From Stutzerimonas frequens (GTDB taxonomy: Bacteria; Pseudomonadota; Gammaproteobacteria; Pseudomonadales; Pseudomonadaceae), in assembly GCF_024448335.1 (NCBI RefSeq), contig NZ_JAMOHM010000015.1:1-64000 (forward strand): a stretch of 64,000 nt of DNA, read 5' to 3'. The notes beneath the pieces are model-generated. The model ran no database searches, had not been told where the DNA came from, and saw only the letters and a list, made by a program, of their open reading frames with translations. This document shows, one piece after another, positions 9,616 through 19,450 of this stretch. A program made the position numbers and the translations under genes. Within the stretch, counting starts at the first letter, position 1. Each line of letters starts with the position of its first letter.

Positions 9616-10325
9616 GCACACCCAGCTACCGCGAACTGACCGTCAACGGCCTGTGGAAGAACAACCCGGCGCTGGTGCAGCTGCTCGGTCTCTGCCCGCT
9701 GCTCGGCGTCAGCAACTCGGCGGTCAACGCACTCGGCCTCGGCCTGGCGACCATGCTGGTGCTGACCTGCTCGAACATCGGCGTATCGCTGGTGCGCGGC
9801 GTGGTCAACACCGCCGTGCGCCTGCCGGCGTTCGTGATGATCATCGCCGCGCTGACCACCTGCATCGAGCTGCTGATGCAGGCCTTCACCTACGAGCTGT
9901 ATCAGATCCTCGGCATCTTCATCCCGCTGATCACCACCAACTGCGTGATCCTCGGCCGCGCCGACGGCTTCGCCGCCAAGCACAACCCGCTGATCGCCGG
10001 CTTCGACGGCCTGGTGATGGGCATCGGCTTCTGTCTGGTGCTGGTGGTGCTGGGCGGTCTGCGCGAGCTGTTCGGCACCGGCGCGCTGTTCGCCAACATG
10101 CACCTGCTGTTCGGGCCGGTCGCCAGCGACTGGCAGATCACCCTGTTCAGCGACTATAAGGGCTTTCTGCTGGCCATCCTGCCGCCTGGCGCCTTCATCG
10201 TGCTCGGCCTGCTGATCGCCCTGAAGAACCGGATCGACGAACAACTCGCCGAACGTGCCCGTGCTGCCCAGCCAACCGCGCCGGCTGCCAGCCGCCGAGT
10301 ACGGGTGACCGGGGTGATCGAGTGA
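9612..10325 (+). CDS. rnfE: Rnf complex subunit E
   Basis: This 237-aa integral membrane protein is a paralogue of RnfA and homologous to NqrD. It begins with [20 protein letters not shown] and has the half-helix motifs [11 protein letters not shown] and [12 protein letters not shown], whose Cys residues sit at the intramembrane FeS site shared with RnfA. About six transmembrane helices are visible, with a short basic C-terminal tail. It ends the rnf gene string; nth starts 10 bp later and is probably cotranscribed. Confidence 0.95.
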   Translation: MSTPSYRELTVNGLWKNNPALVQLLGLCPLLGVSNSAVNALGLGLATMLVLTCSNIGVSLVRGVVNTAVRLPAFVMIIAALTTCIELLMQAFTYELYQILGIFIPLITTNCVILGRADGFAAKHNPLIAGFDGLVMGIGFCLVLVVLGGLRELFGTGALFANMHLLFGPVASDWQITLFSDYKGFLLAILPPGAFIVLGLLIALKNRIDEQLAERARAAQPTAPAASRRVRVTGVIE

Positions 10326-10335
10326 GCCCGTTCCG

Positions 10336-10974
10336 ATGAATGCCGACAAACGCCGGGAGATCTTCCGCCGCTTCCATGACGACAATCCAGAGCCGAAGAC
10401 CGAGCTGGCCTACAGCACACCCTTCGAGCTGCTGATCGCAGTGATCCTCTCGGCCCAGGCCACCGACGTCGGCGTGAACAAGGCCACCGCCAAGCTGTTC
10501 CCGGTGGCCAATACCCCGGAAGCCATCTACGCCCTCGGCTACGATGGCCTGTGCGAATACATCCGCACTATAGGCCTGTACCCGAGCAAGGCGAAGAATG
10601 TCATCGAAACCTGCCGCATCCTGATCGAGCAGCATGGCAGCCAGGTACCGGACAACCGCGAGGCGTTGGAAGCATTACCCGGAGTGGGTCGCAAGACCGC
10701 CAACGTGGTGCTGAACACCGCCTTCCGCCAGTTCACCATGGCAGTGGATACACATATCTTCCGGGTCAGCAACCGCACCGGAATCGCCCCCGGCAAGAAC
10801 GTGCTGGAGGTGGAGCGCAAGCTGATCCGCTTCGTGCCGAAGGAGTACCTGCTGGATGCGCATCACTGGCTGATCCTGCATGGTCGCTATGTCTGCAAGG
10901 CGCGCAAACCGCAGTGCGGCAGCTGCCGGATCGAAGACCTCTGCGAATACAAGCACAAGACATCTGACGATTGA
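10336..10974 (+). CDS. nth: Endonuclease III, DNA glycosylase/AP lyase
   Basis: This base-excision repair enzyme removes oxidised pyrimidines and nicks the abasic site. The 212-aa protein has the helix-hairpin-helix LPGVGRKTA with catalytic Lys120 and the GPD-type Asp138 in AVDTHIFRVSNR. The four 4Fe-4S ligands at Cys187, 194, 197 and 203 have the standard C-x6-C-x2-C-x5-C spacing. It is 10 bp downstream of rnfE, a conserved arrangement in gammaproteobacteria. That may reflect shared FeS or redox biology, but the reason is not established. Confidence 0.97.
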   Translation: MNADKRREIFRRFHDDNPEPKTELAYSTPFELLIAVILSAQATDVGVNKATAKLFPVANTPEAIYALGYDGLCEYIRTIGLYPSKAKNVIETCRILIEQHGSQVPDNREALEALPGVGRKTANVVLNTAFRQFTMAVDTHIFRVSNRTGIAPGKNVLEVERKLIRFVPKEYLLDAHHWLILHGRYVCKARKPQCGSCRIEDLCEYKHKTSDD

Positions 10975-11016
10975 GCGGATAGCGAAAAAGCCAGCCGCAC
11001 GATTGAAAAAAACTTT

Positions 11017-11045
11017 TTTACCGCCTCCAGATTTGCCGCTATAAG
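11017..11045 (+). promoter_or_regulatory. Sigma-70 type promoter for the 59-aa acidic protein gene
   Basis: TTTACC at 11017-11022 (4 of 6 matches to the -35 consensus) is followed after exactly 17 bp by TATAAG at 11040-11045. The start would fall near 11052, leaving a leader of about 30 nt that carries the ribosome site TGGAGTG. An A/T-rich run (AAAAAAACTTTTTT) lies just upstream. Confidence 0.55.
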
Positions 11046-11082
11046 GTGCGCCAAGAGCGCCCCGTAGCCTTGGAGTGAACAA

Positions 11083-11262
11083 GTGGCCGAGAAAGAAGAC
11101 ATTCAGATCGAAGACGATTTCATCGCCGAAGATGACGACGAAAGCAGCGAAGCCCCTGTCGAGGTCGCCAAGACCAATCTGACCAAGCGCCGGATCATCG
11201 ACAACCTGCTCGAGGAACGACGCCTGCAGAAAGAGTTGAACGACTTCGACTTCGATCTGTAA
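11083..11262 (+). CDS. Small acidic conserved Pseudomonas protein (PA3496-like)
   Basis: This 59-aa protein starts at a GTG preceded by a strong TGGAGTG ribosome site. The N-terminal half is very acidic (EDIQIEDDFIAEDDDESSE). The C-terminal half forms a basic/amphipathic segment, NLTKRRIIDNLLEERRLQ, ending in DFDFDL. No signal peptide or membrane segment is visible. From memory, P. aeruginosa has a comparable small gene, PA3496, directly after nth, sometimes labelled a putative envelope integrity protein. Function is unknown. It has its own promoter and is followed by a strong terminator, so it is probably monocistronic. Confidence 0.8.
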   Translation: MAEKEDIQIEDDFIAEDDDESSEAPVEVAKTNLTKRRIIDNLLEERRLQKELNDFDFDL

Positions 11263-11265
11263 AAG

Positions 11266-11289
11266 AAAAAGCCCCGCAAGGGGCTTTTT
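11266..11289. terminator. Bidirectional intrinsic terminator
   Basis: AAAAAGCCCC, loop GCAA, GGGGCTTTTT: a perfect 10-bp stem with A- and T-tracts on both sides. It serves the 59-aa gene on the plus strand and gloA on the minus strand. Confidence 0.9.
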
Positions 11290-11301
11290 CATGCCTGCCG
11301 A

Positions 11302-11694
11302 TCAGTCGGCGCGGGACGGAGACAGGAGTTCGATCTTGTAACCATCCGGGTCCTCGACGAACGCCAGGATGCTGGAGCCATGTTTCATCGGCCCAGCATC
11401 ACGGGTGATCTTGCCGCCACGTGCGCGGATGTCTTCGCAGGCCTTGTAGACATCTTCGACTTCCAGGGCGATATGCCCGTAGCCGTCGCCCAGCTCGTAT
11501 TTTTCCACGCCCCAGTTGTGGGTCAGCTCGATCACGCTGTTGTGCGCCTCGTCGCCGTAACCGACGAAGGCCAGGGTGAATTTGCCTTCCGGATAATCCT
11601 TGCGGCGCAGCAGGGTCATGCCCAGCACCTCGGTATAGAAGGCGATGGACTTTTCCATATCGCCGACACGCAGCATGGTATGCAGCAGTCTCAT
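11302..11694 (-). CDS. gloA: Lactoylglutathione lyase (glyoxalase I)
   Basis: This enzyme converts the methylglyoxal-glutathione hemithioacetal to S-lactoylglutathione. The 130-aa protein has two beta-alpha-beta-beta-beta units of the vicinal oxygen chelate fold. Expected metal ligands are His5 ([10 protein letters not shown]), a Glu in [11 protein letters not shown], His74 in YGHIALEV and Glu122 in GYKIELLS. The length matches the short bacterial, Ni-type form. It lies 95 bp downstream of argG on the same strand, with an argG terminator between them. Confidence 0.96.
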   Translation of the reverse strand: MRLLHTMLRVGDMEKSIAFYTEVLGMTLLRRKDYPEGKFTLAFVGYGDEAHNSVIELTHNWGVEKYELGDGYGHIALEVEDVYKACEDIRARGGKITRDAGPMKHGSSILAFVEDPDGYKIELLSPSRAD

Positions 11695-11743
11695 GATTCA
11701 GGTCTCCTCGTTCGGCAGCGCTTGTGGCAGTGCAGAAAGTACA

Positions 11744-11764
11744 ACCCCGGCACATGGCCGGGGT
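11744..11764 (-). terminator. Intrinsic terminator after argG
   Basis: ACCCCGGC / GCCGGGGT arms with a 5-base ACATG interior form an 8-bp GC-rich hairpin. On the minus strand it is followed by TGTACTTTCT, a moderate U-rich tail. It lies between argG and gloA. Confidence 0.6.
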
Positions 11765-11789
11765 CGGTTGGCTCAGGCGCGTCAGCTTA

Positions 11790-13007
<1,218 letters not shown>

Positions 13008-13089
13008 GCCATCAGCTCCACGGGTTGTACGGAAAACCTGCGATTCTACCGGTCGCGGGGCTGCTTTTACAGGGGCGGCGGACGCGCAG

Positions 13090-13983
13090 TCAGGAAGATG
13101 GCGCACTTGCTTCGGTCGAGGCCGTAGCGGCCGCAGCTTCGCGCTGCAGACGCAGGGTAACCCGCCGGTTCTTGGCCCGATTGGCTTCACTGTTGTTGGC
13201 CACCAGGGGATAGCGTTCGCCATGGAAGCGCACAGTGACCTGCTCCTGTGGCACGCCACTGGCGACCAGGTACTCCTGCACGGCCAGCGCACGGCGTCTC
13301 GACAGATCGCGATTGACCAGTCGATTGCCGCTATTGTCGGAGTGACCGTCGAGCTCGATGCGATTCACGCTGGGGTCGGCACGCAGGTACTGCAGAATGA
13401 TGTCGAGCTTGGCACGTCCCAGCGCGTCGAGCGCCACATCGCTGCTGGGAAAGCCGATCTGCGATTGGCGCACCTGATCAAAGTTGACCGGCAACAGTTT
13501 CGCCGTGCAGGCGCGATAGTCCTCGTAAGCCTTGGTGAAACGCGCCGGTAGCAGGCGGATCTCCAGTGTTTCGCCGCCATGCTGCGTACGATGGCGCACC
13601 ACCGGGCTGCGCCCTTCGAGCAGTCCGCTGAGCAGGCGACCGGCCTGCGCTTGCGTGCTGTTGAACGGAACATCGCCACCACCAATCGACACCACGCCCA
13701 GGTTGATATCGCTGCGTGACGGCTGCCACGGCGCGGCGGCGGCCAGCAGCGTGGCCGAGCCCGCGCCCAGCCAGCGTTCCGGAGAGTGCAAACGGAAGGT
13801 CGCCTGCTCGCCTGCGCGCCGCACGAATTCGCCACGACCAAAACCGGCGATAGGCTGGATCAGCCGACACTCGAATTGGTCGCCCTCCACCTGCCATTGC
13901 ACACGCTCCAGCCGCGTCTGAAAGGTCAGCGCGTTGGCCGGTGAAGCGAGCAGGCACATCAGTACGAGGGGGCGCAGGCGCAC
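13090..13983 (-). CDS. motY: Flagellar motor T-ring protein MotY
   Basis: MotY is a periplasmic protein that helps anchor MotX/stator units around the basal body of sodium- or Pseudomonas-type motors. The 297-aa protein starts at GTG (13983) with GGAG 6 bp upstream. A signal peptide ([16 protein letters not shown]) is followed by the MotY N-terminal domain beginning [12 protein letters not shown]. The C-terminal OmpA-like peptidoglycan-binding domain contains [11 protein letters not shown] and [16 protein letters not shown]. The frame runs 46 codons further upstream, but the GTG start fits both the signal peptide and the sigma-28 type promoter found upstream. It is separate from the flagellar clusters, as in other pseudomonads. 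Confidence 0.92.
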   Translation of the reverse strand: MRLRPLVLMCLLASPANALTFQTRLERVQWQVEGDQFECRLIQPIAGFGRGEFVRRAGEQATFRLHSPERWLGAGSATLLAAAAPWQPSRSDINLGVVSIGGGDVPFNSTQAQAGRLLSGLLEGRSPVVRHRTQHGGETLEIRLLPARFTKAYEDYRACTAKLLPVNFDQVRQSQIGFPSSDVALDALGRAKLDIILQYLRADPSVNRIELDGHSDNSGNRLVNRDLSRRRALAVQEYLVASGVPQEQVTVRFHGERYPLVANNSEANRAKNRRVTLRLQREAAAATASTEASAPSS

Positions 13984-14016
13984 GGTGGGCTCCGGGAGGA
14001 TGCTGGTTCCAACTAG

Positions 14017-14043
14017 GTATCGGTGTCCAACCAGCAAACTTGA
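14017..14043 (-). promoter_or_regulatory. Sigma-28 (FliA) type promoter upstream of motY
   Basis: Read on the minus strand, TCAAGTTT (14043-14036) is separated by 11 bp from ACCGATAC (14024-14017). This closely fits the flagellar sigma-28 pattern TAAAGTTT-N11-GCCGATAA and its Pseudomonas variant. Transcription would start near 14010, about 27 nt before the GTG start. Confidence 0.75.
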
Positions 14044-14145
14044 GCACGGTGCAGTCAGCGATCCAGCTCGCAGACGAAGGCAAGATGCCGCGACCGCCCT
14101 TTTCCGGTAGCATTCGCGCACGTTTCACCCGCCTGGAAAGCCCGC

Positions 14146-15189
14146 ATGTCCGACCGACTCACCCTGCTGCGCCCCGATGACTGGCACATTCACCTGCGTG
14201 ACGGCGCCGTCCTGCCGCATACCGTCGCGGACGTTGCGCGCCAGTTCGCCCGCGCCATCATCATGCCGAACCTGGTGCCACCGGTACGTACCGCCGATGA
14301 GGCAGAGGCCTACCGTCAGCGCATTCTGGCCGCTCGCCCAGCCGGCAGCCGTTTCGAGCCGCTCATGGTGCTCTACCTCACCGACAGCACTACGCCGGAC
14401 GACATCCGTCGCGCCAAGGCCAGCGGCTTCGTCCATGCGGTCAAACTCTACCCGGCCGGCGCCACTACCAACTCGGCCTCCGGGGTGACTGTCATCGACA
14501 ACGTCTTCGACGTGCTGGAAACCATGGCCGAAGTCGGCATGCCGCTGTTGGTTCACGGAGAGGTCACGCGCGGCGAGATCGATATTTTCGATCGAGAGAA
14601 GTACTTCATCGACGAGCAGCTGAGCCGGGTCACCGCGAAGTTCCCAACGCTGCGGGTGGTCTTCGAACACATCACCACCCGTGACGCGGTGCAGTTCGTC
14701 CAGGCAGCTGGAGCCAATGTCGGCGCCACCATCACCGCCCATCATTTGCTGTACAACCGCAACCACATGCTGGTCGGTGGCATTCGCCCACATCTGTTCT
14801 GCCTGCCGGTGCTCAAGCGCAACCTGCATCAGGAAGCCCTGCTGGACGCTGCCACCAGCGGCAACCCGAAGTTCTTCCTGGGTACCGACTCGGCGCCCCA
14901 TGCCCAGCATGCCAAGGAAGCCGCTTGCGGCTGTGCCGGCTGCTACACCGCCCATGCGGCCATCGAGTTGTACGCCGAAGCCTTCGAGCAGCGTCAGGCG
15001 CTGGACAAGCTGGAACCCTTTGCCAGCCACTTTGGTCCTGATTTCTATGGCCTGCCGCGCAATACCGACCAGATCACGCTGGTACGCGAGGAGTGGGAAG
15101 TCCCGACCAGCCTGCCGTTCGGCGAGCAGCTCGTCATACCGTTGCGAGCCGGCGAACGCCTGCACTGGCGCCTGGAGACGAACGCATGA
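14146..15189 (+). CDS. pyrC: Dihydroorotase, class II
   Basis: This enzyme cyclises carbamoyl-aspartate to dihydroorotate in pyrimidine synthesis. The 347-aa protein shows the zinc ligands His14 and His16 ([10 protein letters not shown]), the carbamylated Lys100 ([14 protein letters not shown]), and later ligands in LLVHGEV, FEHITT and the catalytic Asp of LGTDSAPH. Length and motifs match the E. coli-type class II enzyme. It is divergent from motY and overlaps rnt by 4 bp, the usual Pseudomonas pyrC-rnt pair. Confidence 0.97.
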   Translation: MSDRLTLLRPDDWHIHLRDGAVLPHTVADVARQFARAIIMPNLVPPVRTADEAEAYRQRILAARPAGSRFEPLMVLYLTDSTTPDDIRRAKASGFVHAVKLYPAGATTNSASGVTVIDNVFDVLETMAEVGMPLLVHGEVTRGEIDIFDREKYFIDEQLSRVTAKFPTLRVVFEHITTRDAVQFVQAAGANVGATITAHHLLYNRNHMLVGGIRPHLFCLPVLKRNLHQEALLDAATSGNPKFFLGTDSAPHAQHAKEAACGCAGCYTAHAAIELYAEAFEQRQALDKLEPFASHFGPDFYGLPRNTDQITLVREEWEVPTSLPFGEQLVIPLRAGERLHWRLETNA

Positions 15190-15860
15190 GTGAGGAGCAG
15201 TTCGAAGACGAACTCGAAGAACACCTGCCCGGCAAGCCCCGCTCGCCCATGGCACGGCGCTTCCGTGGTTTTCTTCCGGTGGTGATCGATGTCGAATGCG
15301 GTGGCTTCAACAGCGCGACCGATGCCCTGCTTGAAATCGCCGCCGTGACCATCGGCATGGACGAACAAGGTCTGCTCTACCCGCAGGACACGCTGTTCTA
15401 TCGCGTCGAGCCCTTCGCCGGCGCCAACATCGAGCCTGCCGCGCTGGAATTCACCGGCATCAAGCTCGACCACCCACTGCGCATGGCCGTCCCCGAGCTG
15501 CAGGCGATGACGGACATCTGCCGCAGCGTGCGCAAGGCGGTGAAATCGGCAGGCTGCAAACGCGCGATCCTGGTCGGGCACAACAGCAGCTTCGACCTGG
15601 GCTTTCTCAACGCGGCCATCGCCCGCTGCGAGATCAAGCGCAACCCGTTCCACCCCTTCTCCAGCTTCGATACCGCCACCCTCGCCGGCCTCGCCTATGG
15701 GCAGACCGTGCTGGCCAAGGCCTGTCAGGCGGCGGGCATCGATTTTGACGGCCGTGAAGCCCACTCGGCCCGCTACGACACCGAGAAGACCGCTGAACTG
15801 TTCTGCGGCATCGTCAACCGCTGGAAGGAAATGGGCGGCTGGGAAGAGTTCGACGAATAG
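15186..15860 (+). CDS. rnt: Ribonuclease T
   Basis: This DEDDh 3'-5' exoribonuclease matures tRNA and other stable RNA 3' ends. The 224-aa protein carries Asp35 and Glu37 (VVIDVECGG), the Asp in [11 protein letters not shown] and the HSARYD motif with catalytic His193 and Asp198. Start at 15186: ATGA overlap with the pyrC stop; the upstream frame lies inside pyrC. A strong bidirectional terminator follows. Confidence 0.96.
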   Translation: MSEEQFEDELEEHLPGKPRSPMARRFRGFLPVVIDVECGGFNSATDALLEIAAVTIGMDEQGLLYPQDTLFYRVEPFAGANIEPAALEFTGIKLDHPLRMAVPELQAMTDICRSVRKAVKSAGCKRAILVGHNSSFDLGFLNAAIARCEIKRNPFHPFSSFDTATLAGLAYGQTVLAKACQAAGIDFDGREAHSARYDTEKTAELFCGIVNRWKEMGGWEEFDE

Positions 15861-15916
15861 CAGAGCCAGCCCGAGGAGCCGAGGTGACGCCCTGTCTCAC
15901 CGCCTCCACGCCAGAA

Positions 15917-15950
15917 CGAAAAAGGCCAGTCGCATGACTGGCCTTTTTCG
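15917..15950. terminator. Bidirectional intrinsic terminator between rnt and thrC
   Basis: CGAAAAAGGCCAGTC, loop GCAT, GACTGGCCTTTTTCG: a perfect 15-bp stem with A/T tracts on both sides, between the convergent rnt and thrC genes. Confidence 0.93.
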
Positions 15951-15962
15951 TTTGACCGCAGC

Positions 15963-17372
15963 CTAGAGCGGCTTGCCGCGGTTACCGTGCTGGCCGACAA
16001 AGGCCTGCACCGCTTTGAGCTCGTTCGGCAACACTGTGCAACGCTCGCTGCGCTCGAACAGATCGGCAAGGTGCGCCGGCAACGCAAGCGCCTGACCTAT
16101 GCCGGCCTTTTCCACTGCATCCGGGAATTTCACCGGATGCGCAGTGCCGAGGGTCACCATCGGGATGTTCAGGCTACGACGGCATTCACGGGCTGCATGC
16201 ACGCCGATGGCAGTATGCGGATCGAGTACCTCACCGGTTTCCTTGAACACCTGGGCGATGGTCGCACAGGTTTGTTCGTCGTCCACGGCCAGCGAGTCGA
16301 AGAGCCGGCGTGCTTCGGTCCAGCGATCCTCCTCAACCGACAGCTTGCCGCTGGCACGGAAGCCATCGAGCAGATCCGCCACGGCCTTGCCGTTACGCCC
16401 GTGCAGGTCGAAGAGCAAACGCTCGAAGTTCGACGACACCATGATGTCCATCGAAGGCGACAGCGACGGGTGCAGGGTGTCCTTGTCGTAGCGGTTGCCG
16501 GACATGAAGCGATGCAGGATGTCGTTGCGGTTGGTGGCGACGATCAGCTGATTGATCGGCAGCCCCATATTGCGCGCCAGGTAACCGGCAAAGATGTCGC
16601 CGAAGTTGCCGGTCGGCACCGAGAAGGCGACCGAACGCGCCGGACCGCCCAGCTGCAGCGCGGCATGGAAGTAGTAGACGATCTGGGCCATGATCCGCGC
16701 CCAGTTGATCGAGTTGACCGCTACCAGACGGGTGCCCTTGAGAAACCCCTGATCGGCGAAGCTGGCCTTGACCATCTCCTGGCAGTCATCGAAGTTGCCT
16801 TCGATGGCGATGTTGTGAATGTTGTCGCCGAGGATGGTGGTCATCTGCCGGCGCTGCACTTCCGACACGCGCTGGTGCGGGTGCAGGATGAAGATGTCGA
16901 CGTTCTCGCAACGGCGGCAGCCTTCGATGGCCGCAGAGCCGGTATCACCCGAGGTGGCGCCCATGATCACCACGCGCTCGCCACGCTTGGCCAGCACGTA
17001 GTCGAGCAGACGGCCGAGCAGCTGCAGGGCGAAGTCCTTGAACGCCAGGGTCGGGCCATGGAACAGTTCGAGCACCCATTCATTGCCGTTCAGCTGGCGC
17101 AGCGGGGCGATGGCACCATGGGCGAAGACGCCGTAGGTTTCCTCGAGGATTCGCTTGAAATCCGCATCTGGAATGCTGCCAGCCACGAACGGGCGCATGA
17201 CCCGGAAGGCCAGCTCGTGATACGGCAGGCCAGCCCAGGAGGCGATTTCCTCGACGGTGAACCGCGGCAGGTTCTCCGGAACATAGAGACCACCATCGGT
17301 GGCCAGCCCCGCCAGCAGGACGTCTTCGAAGTTCAGGGCCGGCGCTTGGCCACGGGTGCTGATGTAACGCAT
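15963..17372 (-). CDS. thrC: Threonine synthase
   Basis: This PLP enzyme converts O-phosphohomoserine to threonine. The 469-aa protein begins MRYISTRGQAPALNFEDVLL. It has the PLP-lysine segment HGPTLAFKDFALQ and the phosphate-binding stretch GATSGDTGSAAIEG. Length matches the long (about 470 aa) gammaproteobacterial/Pseudomonas class. It lies 71 bp downstream of hom on the same strand, giving a hom-thrC pair for the threonine branch. Confidence 0.97.
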   Translation of the reverse strand: MRYISTRGQAPALNFEDVLLAGLATDGGLYVPENLPRFTVEEIASWAGLPYHELAFRVMRPFVAGSIPDADFKRILEETYGVFAHGAIAPLRQLNGNEWVLELFHGPTLAFKDFALQLLGRLLDYVLAKRGERVVIMGATSGDTGSAAIEGCRRCENVDIFILHPHQRVSEVQRRQMTTILGDNIHNIAIEGNFDDCQEMVKASFADQGFLKGTRLVAVNSINWARIMAQIVYYFHAALQLGGPARSVAFSVPTGNFGDIFAGYLARNMGLPINQLIVATNRNDILHRFMSGNRYDKDTLHPSLSPSMDIMVSSNFERLLFDLHGRNGKAVADLLDGFRASGKLSVEEDRWTEARRLFDSLAVDDEQTCATIAQVFKETGEVLDPHTAIGVHAARECRRSLNIPMVTLGTAHPVKFPDAVEKAGIGQALALPAHLADLFERSERCTVLPNELKAVQAFVGQHGNRGKPL

Positions 17373-17443
17373 GATTCAAACCTTCGGTGTTGGCTGCGGG
17401 CGACGGGCAGGCAAACCACCTGCGCCGGCCCGCCGATGCCGGA

Positions 17444-18748
17444 TTAGTTCAGCTGTTCGACACGGATACGCACGACCTGCCCGACCACGTCCTCGAGCGC
17501 TTCCAGCGCCGCGATGGCGTCGTCGATACGCTGCTCGACCACTCGATGGGTAACGAGTATGACCGGAACCAGGCCATCCTGAACCTCGGCCTCCTTTTGC
17601 ATGATCGACTCGATATTGATGCCACGCTCGGAGAGGATGGTCGCCACCTGAGCGAGAACACCCGGATGGTCCTTGGCCTGGATGCGCAGGTAGTAGGCAC
17701 TTTCACAGGCGCTGATCGGCAGAATCGGGTGGTCGGACAGCGAATCAGGCTGGAACGCCAGGTGCGGCACGCGGTTGTTCGGATCGGTCGTCAGCGCCCG
17801 TGCGACGTCCACCAGATCGGCCACCACTGCCGAAGCAGTCGGCTCCATTCCGGCGCCGGCACCGTAGTAGAGTGTGCTGCCAACCGCATCGCCGTTGACC
17901 ATCACGGCGTTCATCACCCCGTTGACGTTGGCGATCAGGCGATCGGCCGGAATGAGCGTGGGATGGACGCGCAACTCGATGCCGCTATCGGTGCGTCGGG
18001 CCACGCCCAGATGCTTGATGCGATAACCCAGCGCCTCGGCATAGTTCACATCGGCCGTGGTCAGGCGCGCAATACCTTCGGTATAGGCCTTGTCGAACTG
18101 CAGCGGAATCCCGAAAGCGATGGAGGCCAGGATCGTCAGCTTGTGCGCCGCGTCGATGCCTTCTACGTCGAAGGTCGGGTCGGCCTCCGCGTAGCCGAGC
18201 TCCTGGGCTTCTTTGAGCACGTCTTCGAAGGTGCGTCCCTTTTCGCGCATCTCGGTGAGGATGAAGTTGCCCGTGCCATTGATGATGCCGGCCAGCCAGT
18301 TGATTCGATTGCCGGCCAGCCCCTCGCGAATGGCCTTGATTACCGGAATCCCGCCCGCGACGGACGCCTCGAAGGCGACGATGACACCCTTCTCGCGCGC
18401 CTTGGCAAAGATCTCGTTGCCATGCACCGCGATGAGTGCCTTGTTAGCCGTGACGACGTGCTTGCCGTTCTCGATGGCTTGCAGTACCAGCTCCTTGGCA
18501 AGGGTATAACCACCGATGAGCTCGACGACGATATCGATTTCCGGGTTGTTCACGACGTCGAGGACGTCGGCGGTAATAGATGTTGCGCCAGTGTCGCACT
18601 TGGGGTTCGGATGCCGGGTGGCAATCTGCGCAACCTCGATTCCGCGCCCGGCACGGCGGGCAATCTCCTCGGCGTTGCGTTTGAGCACGTTGAAGGTACC
18701 GCCACCGACGGTCCCCAGCCCACAGATGCCAACTTTCACCGGTTTCAA
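17444..18748 (-). CDS. hom: Homoserine dehydrogenase
   Basis: This enzyme reduces aspartate semialdehyde to homoserine. The 434-aa protein has an NAD(P)-binding loop at the N-terminus (GICGLGTVGGGTFNVL), the dehydrogenase segment GIINGTGNFILTEM with ALGYAEADPTFDVEG, and a C-terminal ACT domain (from about residue 350) for feedback control by threonine. I placed the start at TTG 18748 because GGGGAG lies 6 bp upstream. The protein then begins KPVKVGICG, as in other Pseudomonas Hom proteins. The longer frame to 18796 would add 16 atypical residues. A TTG start may keep expression low. Confidence 0.94.
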   Translation of the reverse strand: MKPVKVGICGLGTVGGGTFNVLKRNAEEIARRAGRGIEVAQIATRHPNPKCDTGATSITADVLDVVNNPEIDIVVELIGGYTLAKELVLQAIENGKHVVTANKALIAVHGNEIFAKAREKGVIVAFEASVAGGIPVIKAIREGLAGNRINWLAGIINGTGNFILTEMREKGRTFEDVLKEAQELGYAEADPTFDVEGIDAAHKLTILASIAFGIPLQFDKAYTEGIARLTTADVNYAEALGYRIKHLGVARRTDSGIELRVHPTLIPADRLIANVNGVMNAVMVNGDAVGSTLYYGAGAGMEPTASAVVADLVDVARALTTDPNNRVPHLAFQPDSLSDHPILPISACESAYYLRIQAKDHPGVLAQVATILSERGINIESIMQKEAEVQDGLVPVILVTHRVVEQRIDDAIAALEALEDVVGQVVRIRVEQLN

Positions 18749-18852
18749 GCTGAACTCCCCATTCACAGCGAAACGACCGGACCTGCCGGTCGACAAAAGA
18801 GTCGCACATTACGAAGGGAGCCGCCGTTAGTCAATCGGCCGCGGCCGCGCGG

Positions 18853-19350
18853 CTAAGGCGCCGACCCGCCGAGCCCGAGCCGTTGATGCCATTGCGCAAG
18901 CGATTCATCAGGGTACTCGGCGTAACAGCGATCCTGCGTCTGTATCTGCGGCTCCACCCAGCCGGCCTTGGAGCCGAGCATGAGATGCGTATGCTCGGGC
19001 GGCACGGGCAGATCGCTATCGATCGCCGAAGCGAAAGGATGGACCAGATCCGGCCAGTTCGGATCCCACAACCACAGCGCACTGGCGCAGATTCGACAGA
19101 AGTGTCGGCGGCCGTCACTGACCTTGACCTCTCCGCTTTCGGCATCGACGAGACGCGCCTGGTAGACACCCAGATGCTCGCGCCCTTCGACCGTCAGGGT
19201 TCGATAGTCGCCACCCAGATTGATGGCATAGCCGCCCCCGCCCGCAGTCTTGCGGCAGATCGAGCAGTAACAGCGCATGAACGGATATGGCTGCGCCGAC
19301 TCAAGGGTGAATCGCACAGCCTGGCAATGGCAGGAACCTTTCAGCTTCAT
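18853..19350 (-). CDS. GFA-family zinc protein (glutathione-dependent formaldehyde-activating-like)
   Basis: This 165-aa protein has the Mss4-like zinc fold of the GFA/DUF636 family. Its Cys pairs are in GSCHCQAV, RCYCSICRKT and FCRICASALW. The founding member was proposed to speed formation of S-hydroxymethylglutathione, but most family members have no proven activity. I chose the ATG at 19350 because GAGG lies upstream and MKLKGSCHC is the usual family start. It sits between dsbC and hom on the same strand, about 100 bp from each. The substrate is unknown. Confidence 0.85.
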   Translation of the reverse strand: MKLKGSCHCQAVRFTLESAQPYPFMRCYCSICRKTAGGGGYAINLGGDYRTLTVEGREHLGVYQARLVDAESGEVKVSDGRRHFCRICASALWLWDPNWPDLVHPFASAIDSDLPVPPEHTHLMLGSKAGWVEPQIQTQDRCYAEYPDESLAQWHQRLGLGGSAP

Positions 19351-19450
19351 CACGACGACCTCGTTCAGAGCCCTCAAGCTTTGAACGCAGCATGCCGTCC
19401 AGCTCCTGCCTTTCCCGGTCGAGGCGGCACATTCGGACCGCCGGCCAGCC

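Noticed and set aside
4068-10325. Na+-translocating NADH:quinone reductase (nqr) operon
   Set aside because: RnfB with multiple 4Fe-4S motifs, RnfC with two ferredoxin motifs and the absence of an NqrF-type subunit show Rnf rather than Nqr.
15987-17447. 486-codon plus-strand frame opposite thrC
   Set aside because: Antisense shadow of thrC; the protein is rich in Arg, His and Gly with no family features.
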